NCBI RefSeq assembly: GCF_949628265.1
Contig: NC_088786.1
Span: 16,926,001-16,990,000, forward strand
DNA: 64,000 nt
Direction: 5' to 3'
Source: Cloeon dipterum
Taxonomy: Eukaryota; Arthropoda; Insecta; Ephemeroptera; Baetidae
In this document: piece after piece, positions 25,213-37,110 of the stretch
Layout of the letters: the number at the start of each line of letters is the position of its first letter
How positions within the stretch are numbered: position 1 is the first letter of the stretch
Notes under the pieces: model-generated
Told to the model about the DNA's origin: nothing
Database searches by the model: none
Seen by the model: the letters and a program-made list of their open reading frames with translations, nothing else
Position numbers and translations under genes: made by a program

Positions 25213-26213
25213 ATAACTCATTGAATTTGAAGACAGAGTGGAGAGACAATGAATGTATTTATTAATAAACTGCGCACGCCTAGGGTGGAGCAAATTTTGT
25301 ACGACTAGTCAGAAGTTTTACAAGAATATAATTTGTTTTGAGTTGATTTTTATACTAAAATCAATGCCTTCCTCAAGCCTGTGAAGTAATTTGTAAGTGT
25401 TTTGACTGCGTATAATTCTGCGTATTTTACTATGTGTCGATATCACAATGCATAATTATTATATATTTATATTCTGTAAAATACAGTAAAATAGTGCATT
25501 TTTAATTTCTTCCATATTTTTGCCCCAATAATTGATGTTATTTAATTTTGTTTTGAAACTGAAACATAAAAAGTCCCAGCGATGGCTTTTCGTTAATTTT
25601 CGGGGTAATTGCCGAAATGCCACAATGCGATTTATATTTTCACTTACCGCTGATGCTAAACACTAAATTGTGGTGTAATAAGATTTCCTACATTATTATT
25701 TCATTATTTGCGAGAAGGGCTGGAATAACAAAATCGCATCAGAAAAATGAAAAGAGACGCTATAATTTTTGTTTTTGTGGAGTTTTAGGTTGCTACCACC
25801 TTTATCTTACGCGCATTAGCGCATTAGTTCGAATTTACGTAATTTCGGGTATTCATACAATTTTATAATACATCATTCTCCCTCTCTTCATTTCCCGCGG
25901 TGCCCTCCATAATATTTAGGCCATTCGTTCGAAATCGAAAGCATAGGAGCACACTTCAAGGTCTTAGCATCACCTTGTAGATGGCGCCAAATTCAATTCT
26001 CGGATATAAATGAATGTTTCTATGTTCCCGGCAAGATTTTTCTGAAGCTTAACTTTATTCAGGTCGGTTGATTTGCAACCACGGATCTAATGAGCTCCAT
26101 ATGATACATTTATTTTGCAAAACATCGTTTTGGTTTATTCCCGAAGCACTTTCTGTTCAATCGGATTCGTTTTTAGCAGAGCGCAGAGCCCGTAAAAACA
26201 AAAACAATCAAAG
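25213..26213. other. Keap1 3' end and RanBP3 promoter interval
   Basis: Only 1 kb separates the Keap1 stop from the RanBP3 ATG. It holds the Keap1 3' UTR and presumably the RanBP3 promoter and 5' UTR. I see no further gene. Confidence 0.5.
25264..25269 (+). promoter_or_regulatory. Candidate polyadenylation signal for Keap1
   Basis: The first AATAAA after the Keap1 stop, 52 bp downstream, which would make a very short 3' UTR. Additional AT-rich signals lie further down, near 25440-25500. Confidence 0.45.
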
Positions 26214-29200
26214 ATGGCGGACCATGAGAGTGGTAAGTCGTTGGGATTCACAATTTTTCGTTTAATGTAAGGTCAGTTTGATGGGCATCGCTTTTTGAAC
26301 ATCAATTATCAAAGGCAAAATTCCGTAATGCATGTGTGTGCTTGAAATTGATCTTGTATTTATTGGATAATGTGTTGAAAATGTAAACAACTTTGTTTGC
26401 TATGGGATGGCTTTAAATGCTCAATGGCAACCAAACACGACCTCAAGTTTTTGTAAACCTCGCACAGCATGGATTGCAAAATTATACAGAAATTTTACTC
26501 TTTTTACAGATAAATCGAACTCGCTGGATGGTACGAGCTGCGCTGATGGAGAAAACGTAAAGCATTTTAATTTTGGAAAATGTGGTGCTCATAATTCATT
26601 TTTTCAGGCTAGCTCTGATGCTGAGGAAAGCACAAAAATTGTGATCAGCCATGCATCTAGTAGTGATAAAGAGGACGGTAAGCATACAAATACAGTAAAA
26701 TGTTTGTCGGAAAATATTCAAACCTAAAAATCCAGACCACAAGGACGAAGAATCTGACAGTAGGGGGATGTATACTGCTGCAACACGAGGATTTCCTCCG
26801 TCAAGATTAGCGCCAAGAGGTAAATTAACAGGGATGTGGAGCAATTTTGACACTTTCTCGTTCAAACAGCAGTTTTTGGAAGCTCGCAAGCGTTCGGTGG
26901 CAACCCCTTTGCAGCCAAGCCCTCTCTGAACCGTCCTTCGATGGAGGAGGGAAGTTCCTCTTGGCCAGGTCTTACTCCAAGCAAGTTGGGTGGCTCTTTT
27001 GGCTCTGCCATCCCAGCCCCTGTCGCCAGTAAATTTGTTTTAAAGCCTTCTGCCTTTGGCTCTGCGGCGTCCAACGCTGAAAGTTCTTCACCAGTCGTGG
27101 CAGCTGTCACTCCTAAAAGTAGCAATCCGCTCATACCTTCCAGACTAGGCAATCCTTTTGCCAATAAAGGTGAGACTTGCATGGAACAATTGATGCTGTG
27201 TTTTTAAATGCAAATACAAATGGTGAAAATTTTATTTCAATGGGTGCTTCCATGATAGATTAGACATCATTTTTTGCAGTTTTAAAAATGTGATAAACGT
27301 GTTTTTTAGTATCTTGTTTTGGGTGGCACAGAAGTTTTGAAAACAATTAAGTTTTCAGAAAATGTTCTTTAGTTCTGAATTTCTCAATATCGTAATAATT
27401 TATTTTCCCGGGTGTAAATGTCGCCCTTAGTGTTTTTGCTGGCTAGGTTTGATGCAGAGGAAAACACTAAAATTGTGATCAGACATGCATCTAGTAGTGA
27501 TACACGCGTAGAAATGTTTAGAGTTGGGGGAAACTGTAGTTTTCAAGATGCAGAGTCTCAAAGGTTGATAAAAGGGATCAAAGGGTATTTACGAACACAG
27601 GTGAATTTTGAGTGAATCGAAATGGAACAAATGGTTGGTTTTAGTCTTCTGGAAAAGCTGGGGGGACATACACTCCTGAGGTTAAGGAAATACAATGAGA
27701 TTAGGTAAGAATTTGAACCCTGACGTCAGGGTACCCTTTTAGTGATTGTCTTTATTTTTATTTTGTTAACATATGGTGTGCTCTGTATTGGTCCAATTTG
27801 CAAGATTTTAAACCGTTGGAACAACCAGGTCAAGAGCTTTCAGGATATGTGCAATATGACCCTTTGAGGACGCTCAGGGAACGCCCTGATGGCTATAATT
27901 AGCCATAATTGCATTTTTTGCATTAAAAATGTTTCTAATGTTTCTAAACTAAAATGAATTTTCGTTTGCATAAATTTAGCCTCTCAAGAGTTAAGTAAAG
28001 AGGAGCAGGAAGAACCTAAAAAGGAAGAGCCAATTGAGGAGGCTGAAAAGGCAAAGTCTCCTTCATCTGTTAAATTTGTTCCTCTAGGCACGCCAAGTAG
28101 CTCTTCTGCTAACTCAAGTGAAGGGTAAGTAAAATCCTTATTCCTCCTCATACTATAATTGCATTTTGGTAACGCAATCAATTTCTAATTTAGATCCGCC
28201 AATGTGATTTCTACCCCAAACAGCTTTGTCTTTGGTCAAAACCTTCGCGACAGAGTGGTGGTTAGTTTTTTAAAATTAATTAATCCATTTTATAAATTAA
28301 ATTCTTGTGCACAGGCTGGAGAAGAGTGCAGTCAAGAGGCGCCAGCTCATGAAAATGTACTAAATAATATTTCCACCTCACGGGATAGCATTTGACCTAG
28401 CATATTTTTAGGGAACAAGTAGCAATGAAGCCACTGAATCTATAGCAACAACCAACGGAACCTCAACATCTGAAATGCTGTTTTCTGCTGTCATCAAAAA
28501 GGATACTCAAAGCGACTCGAATAGTGTAAGCGCTTTTAAAATGAATAAAGTCCTGATGCTAAGCTGAATTGCAAAATAGGAGAGCGAAGGCACACCAGCC
28601 AAAAGCTTGTCAGAAGCAGCTCGGGAGTATGAAGAGAGCCGAGCGGTGAAACGCAAATTCGACGAGGTTGAGGTGAAAACTGGAGAGGAAGAAGAAACTA
28701 ATGTCCTGCAGATCTCATGCAAACTGCACATTTTTGACAATGTCAAAAGCAGCTGGGCTGAAAGGGGCAGAGGGCAGCTGCGTCTTAATGACAAAGTCGA
28801 GGTAGGATAATTTTTACTGATATCATTTTTTCTATTTATCAATTTGGAACTAGGAAGGATAAGTTTTGAAGAATATAGTTGGACAGTTTTTATAAGCGTC
28901 TAATTTACTTCAAAAGTAATCACGCAATTGTAAGACTGAAAATTGTCTAAATACACTATAAGCAATGTTTGACAAGATTATTTTTAAGTAAATTTAAATT
29001 TTAACCTGATGCAGTTGACTCTCAAAGAGTCTGACAAGGGTTTCGAATGAAGAAAAATTCAAAATTCCTGATTTGGATGCGCATTTTAATCTAAAATAAA
29101 AATGACCGGTTAATTTTCTAACAGCTCATGGCTTAAGATGATTGCTTCAAAAAATACTTTAAGTAATTGTAGCCGCATTTTTGTCATTCAGAGAGTTCAA

Positions 29201-30551
29201 AAGTTAATCAACTTCACGTTCAATTATTTTCTGTGCAAATTTTGATTATTGTTCGTAAAAATTTAAGTTTTCTAGCATGCGTGAATCTAAGGCTGAGTTT
29301 TCAAAATAAAGAAAATAATACTCTCAATCTTATCTCAGAATATATCAGTCAATTTAATTTTGAATAAATTATGTCACAATTATTTCATAATTAAGTTTCA
29401 TGCTATCATTAATTTTTTAATGTGTGTATTTGAATTGCAGCAGCAACAGCTGCAGTCTAGAGTGATCATGCGCACCCACGGCAGCCTCAGGGTAGTACTC
29501 AACACGAAGGTTTGGCCTGAGATGGTGGTCGACCGCGCCAATGTCAAAAGTGTCCGTTTCACAGCCATGGACGAAGACCAAATCAAAGTCTTCCTCGTCA
29601 CGGTTAGTCGGTCCACTTGCGTGTCATTCTGACAAGAGAACTCTTTTCATTTGACGTATTTAAGTTAAGTTAAGGTGGAATCATTGATATTGTGTTCTAT
29701 TCAACAAGTTTTGATTCATCAATTGAGGAAAATTTCAATTTTACGATTGAGTTATCGAGTTTTGAAGATTAAAAATTATTTCAGGAAACAATTCAAACTT
29801 GCATCATAAGCCAGTTTTTGTTCAATTACGATGTTATAAAATGTGTGAACTTGATTTTAACCAAGTGTCTATTTTATTTATATACTTTTTTGGCCGAAAA
29901 AATCGCTAATAATTAATTGCTCATTAATACCTTGAGATAATATTTTCAAACTCTAGGAAATAATTATACAGAATATTTTCAGATTTTTTCCTATCCCGTA
30001 AACTTTTATAATATATACTTTCAGAGTCTTGAACAAACAATTAAAGGAAAATTTAAATATTTCTCGGAATGTCAAAAATGACTCACTGATCAATTTGTCT
30101 CATCAAACAATGGTTATGAGCCAACTTTCATCAAATTTAAGCTATATCAAATTTTAAGTCGATTTTGAAATTTTTAGTCATTTTCTTTAATCGCTAAAAT
30201 CATTAAATCCACAGAGTTTTCTTTAAATGTTTTGTTTTTAAATATAGATGTAACTAACCATTTTTATCCCAAAATTTTTTGCTCGCACAGGGAGCGCCAA
30301 AAGACGCTGACAATTTGTACCTTGCCTTGGAGAGGCGGGTGACGTCGCAGCGTATTAAAGCGGCGTCGGCACCGTCAATAGACAACGACGTTCCCTCGCC
30401 GGACGCGGCTAACTCGGACATAGAGAAATCCAGAGCATGCATGGACGCCACGTCCTTGCCAGACGAGCAGCCATCTTTGAAAAAGGGTAGGAACAGCTTG
30501 AGCGAGGGTAGAGAAGATGAAGATGCAGCTGCAGACCAAGGCACCACGTAG
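26214..30551 (+). CDS. RanBP3: Ran-binding protein 3 (RanBP3), CRM1 export cofactor
   Basis: Twelve coding exons: 26214-26232, 26510-26556, 26608-26677, 26736-26819, 26870-27169, 27980-28124, 28194-28260, 28315-28356, 28412-28525, 28580-28801, 29441-29602 and 30291-30551. They splice in frame to 510 aa (human about 567). The N-terminal half is acidic and Ser-rich with scattered FG motifs (AVFGSSQAFGGNPF, SFGSAIP, PSAFGSAAS, FVFGQNLRDRVV). The FVFGQNLRDRV box is a family signature. Around residue 318 comes KRKFDEVEVKTGEEEETNVL, then the Ran-binding domain (about 330-445): CKLHIFD, WAERGRGQLRLND, SRVIMRTHGSLRVVLNTKVW and the closing LYLALERR helix. RanBP3 binds RanGTP, CRM1 and RCC1 and promotes nuclear export of selected cargo such as Smad2/3 and beta-catenin in vertebrates; the same role here is inferred. 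The Lys/Glu-rich tail after about residue 445 is not conserved. Exons 5 and 11 have tandem NAGNAG acceptors. Confidence 0.94.
27442..27501 (+). pseudogene. Decayed duplicate of RanBP3 exon 3 inside intron 5
   Basis: These 60 bases match 26608-26667 (the bulk of RanBP3 exon 3) with six substitutions and no gap. The peptide is correspondingly similar: DAEENTKIVIRHASSSD against DAEESTKIVISHASSSD. The copy lacks the CAG acceptor (CTG replaces it), and the nearby TAG acceptor would put it out of frame when spliced after exon 5 or exon 2. The reading frame itself still has no stop across the matched part. It is best read as a direct tandem exon duplication, 834 bp downstream, that has lost its splice sites. 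Confidence 0.75.
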
Positions 30552-30563
30552 ACGACATATCTG

Positions 30564-31164
30564 GTAAGTTTGTTGAGTTTTTTACTTATTCGCTATTATT
30601 AGGGCTGTGAGCGTAAAATATTTTTAATGTCATTGTAAAATTGTTTGTTTTGATATGGTTTCAAGCCAGTTTTTGCGGCTTGAGGTTTTTTTTTAAATTA
30701 TATATATTTATCCGGTTTCTTTAATGGAACTCTAGTTATAGTTTCTAAATTGATTTTAATAATGCAATTTTGGTGAAATTTTCATTGCTGGATTCTTTTC
30801 TAAATTAATTAATTTTCTAAAACATGTAATAAAATTGAATTTTCACTGCTGAAGACTTTAATTCAGACTAAAAACAGACCAAAACCTATCTCTTGGATTG
30901 GAAACTACTTTTAAGAACTTTAGAAAGCCGATTTAGATGGCAAAAAATTTAACCGTCTAAATGTCGCAGCCCTAGCGATTTTGATGCAAATGATGAATAT
31001 TTTTTTACTAGAGACAGTCTTGTCTGAGAGCTTGTGTCATTTGGCATGAGTGCCGGACGAGACTGCGATGAATTATGTCTAATCTTCTCGCTGAACGTTG
31101 CAAATTTGGCTTGTTCATAGAGAAGCTTATGAATTGAAAAACTAATTGTTCGAAAATTTGTCAG
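30564..31164 (+). other. Probable intron in the RanBP3 3' UTR
   Basis: Twelve bases after the TAG stop there is a perfect donor (CTG/GTAAGT), and 601 bp downstream a good acceptor (TTTGTCAG/GCTGC). The intron would join the stop-codon exon to a terminal non-coding exon beginning at 31165, with an AATAAA at 31453-31458. The exon junction would be only 12 nt after the stop, inside the limit at which nonsense-mediated decay is normally triggered. If unspliced, an AATAAA at 30828-30833 could end the transcript earlier. Confidence 0.45.
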
Positions 31165-34100
31165 GCTGCTGGACTTGGATGAGGCGAAGCAGTGTTTCGT
31201 TGTCAGAGATCACAAAATGATATGTATCGATTCTACTTATGCCATTCCAAGGTTACATGAATGTTTGGCTTTAAGTTTTGTATTTGAGTGCATGAGTACA
31301 AACACATTATTTGCAGATTTTTAATTTCTGTTTATAGCGGAGCGATAGTCTTGAATTGTCGGTATAAAATATGAAAATAACAGGCCCCGATTTCTATTTT
31401 ACTAAAATGCTGCGATGAGTAAGAATTCATCTCCTGTTTAAAATCATGGTTGAATAAATCACTGAATACAAGAGATTTGTTTAAGAACACACACGGCTTT
31501 TTATTCAAACGAATCACATTATGAATTAATGAAATTGTTACACATAGAAATGAATTAGATTGAATTTAATTGTCATGAGCGGCAAACATTACTCAACCAT
31601 ATGTCCTGTTTTCTCTCCTCAAAATTCAATTATTGAACAAAAACTGCGCCAAGACCTATAATTTCGGTCCTAGACCACGAAAGAATGGCATTCATTTAAT
31701 GGCTTTCCTGCAGCCAGAAAATCTGTGTCAGCACGCGCACAATTTTTTTGTTTGCTTGTGTTAGATCAATTATTTGACATTTCAGCCTTATAGTCAGATG
31801 ATGATGGTGATTGATGGTAATTACAAAATAATTATTTATTTGAGGCCGCGGGGTTTGGCAAAAGGGAGGACAATTGACAAAAAGACTGTCCGTTTATATC
31901 CTTGTTATGATAAAACGGCCAAATTTTTAATTAATCCAAAACAAGACTTACAATATTACACGATTGGAAAATCTTTAATTTTTTTGTTTTGATTTAATGT
32001 ATGAATTTTGTATTTCTTGAACGCATCTAACAAAGAAACTCTTAGGATTCGACTTCTCAGCTTTCGGCGAAAGTGTTGAAATCAGGCAAACTCAATGGTC
32101 TCGCCAGAAATTAATACTCCGAGTCTAAAGTTTGCATGGATGACGCTAAAAATTTAATCACCCCGATTTTTAGAATCTATAGAATCAAGTGTGGTGACTG
32201 TTTTGTTAGTTGTTATTTTCCAGTCACAAAGACACGAATTTTCTTATCTATGCACAATGTTCCGTCAGTGACGATCTCTTATCAAATCCGTAATTAAAAT
32301 AGCAATTTTATTGAAGTATTTCTGTTAATTTCTTTTAATTTTCCGCCACCACTTTCTTTTTTATTTTTACTGCTTAAAATTATGTTGAAATAATTAATGT
32401 TATATTCCAATTATGCCCGTTCGCACGAGGGATATGGAATTTTGCCTTGACCGATTAAGCTGGAAAAGGTTTAAAATCATGTTTAAACTTTGAATAAGTC
32501 TTAAAAATAAACCGAAATCCTTTTTTTTACACTTTTTTCCTCGGAAAAAAACTCAGATGGACTGAAATCTGCACACAGTGTTAGTGGATCTTGTTCTAAT
32601 TGTAAGTTACCTCAAATAGGCTCTGGCATTACTGCTTAAATACTTTAATTGAGATTAATTAGAAGTATTCAAATTATTTTTCCTCGGTAACAAAACTCTT
32701 TCTCTCATTCGTAACGATTTACTGTTGCTAAACATTTGGTTTCCAGTGTTGGACAGGTGCGAAGTATCATCACATATTGCTCTTTTTTATATGCATACTC
32801 TCCCAAGCATGTCTTCGGCTCTTACCTTTTCGCCTTTCCTTCGTGTATGACTAGATTTTGTGAGGCGTCAAGAAAAGAGAGAGCGAATTTTTGGTCACCG
32901 CCAACACGCTTTTACTTAGCATTCTTTTTGTGGACCTCCTTTCTCACCCGCTCGCGATATTCCGACTCGATTTAATAAAAGAGAACTGAGAGCGTTAAGA
33001 AAGATCTCTGCACGTGCGTGCTGCAACTCACATGAAATTGCGCACCGCACAGAGCTTGTTCTACTAGAAATCCACATGCACTAGGAACTCTGTTCTTGCA
33101 GTCATAAAATTAAATATGCATACTATCTAATGGCCTTCAAACGTGTCTTTATTTCTTACCAACAATTTGAGATTGCTTACTTAGGTGAGTTATTTTATTG
33201 AACTGATTAAAGTGGAAAATATGCTCTGCAAAGTTATGAAAAGTAACTTTTATTTTTTGCCTTTTAAATATTTTCTGAAAATTGGGAGAGGACTAAATTC
33301 TCTCGGGTTGACGTTTAAATTTCTGAGAAAATCGGCTTCAACGTGTTTTATCCTAATCACTGTCTCATCCGTATTAAAATTTCCTTTTTTCTATTTTATT
33401 AGTAGGGAACTTCAGCTCATATTTCGCCAACCCGTGGAAAGATCGCGACGAGGGAATATGAAATCAAACAAAAAACCCATTAAATTTGTCAAAATGTGAA
33501 ATTGAACTGCTGATTTAGCTATATTTCGCATTGTAGAAACAAGTTATTTATATTAACAATATGATGCCATGTTGCTTAACTTAATTAATTGAAGTTGTTG
33601 CGCCTATCATCAATCCACGCTTTATTAAACAATAAAATATTTTTACCGCGGATCTCTATAGACTCGTTTTTTGATCAATTAAAATGATTGTGATGAGAGT
33701 TCACTCCTAATTAAATGACTTCTGATTTTGGTCAAAATCTCAATATTCATTGGCCAGTTGCATTTCTGTTCGCCGTTTAAAAAATTGAGTGCCACTGTCA
33801 AAGTAGAGAGAGTTGATTTCAGCACGGTAAACAATGACGAAAACCAAACATGGACAAGCTCAAGCAAATCTAGCAATGACAGTTGTTTGACCTGATAAAA
33901 ACCTATAAGCAACGCCTATGCGGCAATGTCTCTCATTTTGCGTTCAATATGATAAATCTATTTTCAAACTTAAGTATCAACATCTGGATGTTGCAAAAAT
34001 CGTTTTTTCTTTATAAGGATAATGCAACAAAATTTGTAGTGCTGTGAGCATTGATCTTATAATTTTGAGCAAATCTTTCTTATAATTTGATTTCTAGTTT

Positions 34101-34426
34101 ATTACAACGCAACACGCAATACCATCCAGAAAATCATGATTTTGAATTATAAATATTATTTTCAGAACGTCGCAAATTTAATTATAGTTATTATTATGAT
34201 TTTTTTTTTTTTTTTTTTTAGAAAATAAACTACGTATAATTTTGGTACCTATTTAGACATCCTTCAGTGAAACCTATACGCCTGAGCTCAATTGACTGTT
34301 ACATGAGATCCACTCAACCAAAATATGCACCTTGTAAGAGTTTTCACTATTTGAACACACTTCTTATAAAATAGACAAAAAATTCGTTCTTGGGTGTGGG
34401 TGCGAGCGAGCGAGTGTGCTCACAAT

Positions 34427-34670
34427 TTAGCGCTTCTCAAGAGTGTTGATCAAAGAATTTCTCCACTCTTGTACGTCAGTTTTCTCGCAAGCAAATAACA
34501 GAAGCTGGCTGGTTTCGCACACGATTGAATTTCGTAGAGTTAAATAATCAGTATACAGAACACAATAATTGTTTTTCTTTCCGGCGGCCTTCCAGACATA
34601 GAGGCGACCGTGACGATGGCCAGGTCGATAAATGAAATTAATGTCACTTGAGAGTTGGATCACGCGTCTG
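34427..34670 (-). CDS. Possible terminal exon, PH-domain-like C-terminus
   Basis: On the minus strand an open frame ends in TAA at 34427. It can begin at an acceptor with a T-rich tract (TTGTTGCCAG/CAG) placed just above 34670. The peptide reads HGRLYVWKAAGKKNNYCVLY near its middle and finishes LLLFACEKTDVQEWRNSLIN followed by TLEKR. The closing helix with W spaced as DxxEWxxxL after a hydrophobic strand is the classic C-terminal signature of a pleckstrin-homology domain, and GRLYVWK..GKKNNYCVLY resembles the first PH strands. The distance between the two is about 30 residues too short, so the domain would be incomplete or the resemblance partly chance. No partner exon was found at higher coordinates. 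Confidence 0.3.
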
Positions 34671-36639
34671 CTGGCAACAATACGAAAATTAATAACTCTC
34701 GTCGGGTGACAGATAGGCTACGAAGGTGCATCTCATTGTTCGCGGTCAATTGTGTGCGAAAGTGTTCTCGCGCGTGCATTTCCTTGGACGTGCGCCCACG
34801 TACAAGGCTTGTACTGCCATACCACGTACCGCGTGGCAGATTTTTGGGCTTCCTTCTCACTCGTGGAAATTTTCATCACATTCTTAAATTAATTGGTGTA
34901 GGTTTGTTATAAAACTCAAAATTGTAAGGGTAAATATATTTATTTCTAATATTTTTAAAAATAAATTTGAATGACATTGTTGGTTTTGAAGTGAAAAGAT
35001 CATGATTGTTGGCCGGAATTTTTACACTAAAAAACATTTTGATCAAACTTGAGCCAACTTCAAATGGTTTTAATATTTTAAACTCATTAGCAGAGGAAAT
35101 TTAAAGCTTTCACAATCAGTTTCACAATTCTATAATTTTAACATTTTAGTGTCAGTTAAGAATGTAAATTCAGTCAATTACACCAAAAGTCCTAAGTTCT
35201 TAGGAAATGAAAATTGTTCATTTTTAATTTCCATTTCATTGGACAAAAATCTCCTTTATTTTTATTTATTTCTAATCAACGTTACAGGTCTAAAATAATA
35301 TATTTATTTCGTTGGTAAAACTTGCCTCTCGTCGCTTCACTAATAATTAAGTTAAGGATAAAATTATCCGCTCAAAATTAATTTTAAAATTGAGTTGCTG
35401 TGCACAAACAGAAGGTATAAATAATAAATAAACACGTAAAATTGAGTAAATAATTAGAATTATAAATTTTGTTTAAAAAAGGCTATAAAATAATTAATTT
35501 TAGACGACTTTGCACAGCTTTATTAATTGGATTTTGACCAGGAGGCTGACTTTTACAACAATAGTCTGACTTTTACAATAAAAGTCTTTCCTTTCACTCA
35601 ATTCGAAATATCTCAATATGTTGTTTTAAATCCATAGTAACTCTGCTTGAATGTTGAAATCTTCCGTTACAAAATGTCTGACCGCGGTGGTAAATAAAAG
35701 CTTCATTGTGGCCGAGACGAAATGATCTTTTAAGCCGTCGTTTATAAATTTCGAGATCATTAAGCACGCTTGTTCATTTCCTGAGTGACACACAGTATAG
35801 TTTTCTGCTGGGTGGTGCAATCCAAGACGTCAATTAGACAATCGGTTTGTTCCATCTGATCTTTTGTTGCGTCTTGAGTGCATTTATTTTATTAAAAATT
35901 AACGCATATAAATATGATTCGATATTATGTCATTAAAAGCAACACGCAAAATTCCATATTGGGGAGAGGAAAACACGCCTTGTTAATTGAGATATTCAAT
36001 TTCGGTTTCGCCTTGAAATGCTAGAAATTCCTTTACCAATCTGCACTCTGCATTCCGATTCATTTTACGGAGTTCCTTGATTCACAAAAAAGCACGTCTA
36101 TCTAGTATCTATATCTAAGCTATTTTATACTTATTATTATTTTTAACGGACAGAGTATACGAAAAGTTTTAGTAAAAGTAGTAAATTAAAAAAGCTTCTA
36201 ATTGATTATTCACCCTCCTTTAAGATATTTATTCTCTCTTAATTTAATCCTGTAATGATTTTGCTCCAAGTTAAATTAAAGTAAAAATCAGTTTATTTGT
36301 GGACTTGCATTGTTCACGAATAAACATTTTCTTAAAAAGCAAAAATAAATATTAAAAAATTGTTGTTTCTATTTTCTTTTTATATATTAAAAAAAAAACA
36401 CAAAATGTAAGGAGTTTGAAGGTAAAATTAACCCGTCGATGAGCATGCCGTCTGCGTGATATTGGAGCCCTGTATATTAATAAATAAAAGGTTGAAAAAA
36501 TAATCAACACAAACAGAAAAACAAGAATCTTGGCTCTCCATCTTTACAACTGCGTGTCCTAAATTTGTTCGTGTGCCGGCTGCTTCGATTGGCATTGAAG
36601 CATAACTCAAAAATAAAGTTTTTCCTTTAAACGCGTCTG

Positions 36640-37110
36640 CTATGCGGTGTCCGATAATTGTAAACCACCGCGGCGATCTGCGTCCGCGCATTACAAAACC
36701 ACAGCGCGCGCCGCGGCGGAGAATTTCACACGAGAGCGAGAGTCGCGCCGTGCCGCGCCGGTCTCTGTCTTACTCTTGGTGGGTGATTTCTAGCTCAATG
36801 TCACGGGCGTCGAGAGTGCAAGTGAAACGAAGGAACGCTCTCCGCGTCCACCAGCTTGCATCAAATGCATGCACCGCGTGCGCCGCGCCGCGCCGCGCAA
36901 GAAAGAAAGAAATGTGCCTGGGCTTGCGCAACCCGCGCTGCACGTTCGCCGCGCTGCTTGTTTATACAATCTCGCGTGTATTCAGGCTAATTGAACACCC
37001 TACTTTTGCTTTCACGTGGAAAAACAACAGTGGCCTGACCAAAGGGCGAACACATCATTTGACAGCGGCAAAAACGCGTCACTTCTGCGCTTTTCATCTT
37101 CAGGATTGCA
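36640..37110. promoter_or_regulatory. CpG-rich patch, possible promoter or first exon
   Basis: The sequence is locally rich in GCGC, CCGCG and CGCGCC strings (for example around 36700-36730 and 36870-36900) in otherwise very AT-rich DNA. A 171-codon plus-strand frame covers it, but its composition is Arg/Ser/Ala biased, as expected from GC-rich non-coding DNA. Strand and any downstream gene are unknown. Confidence 0.25.
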
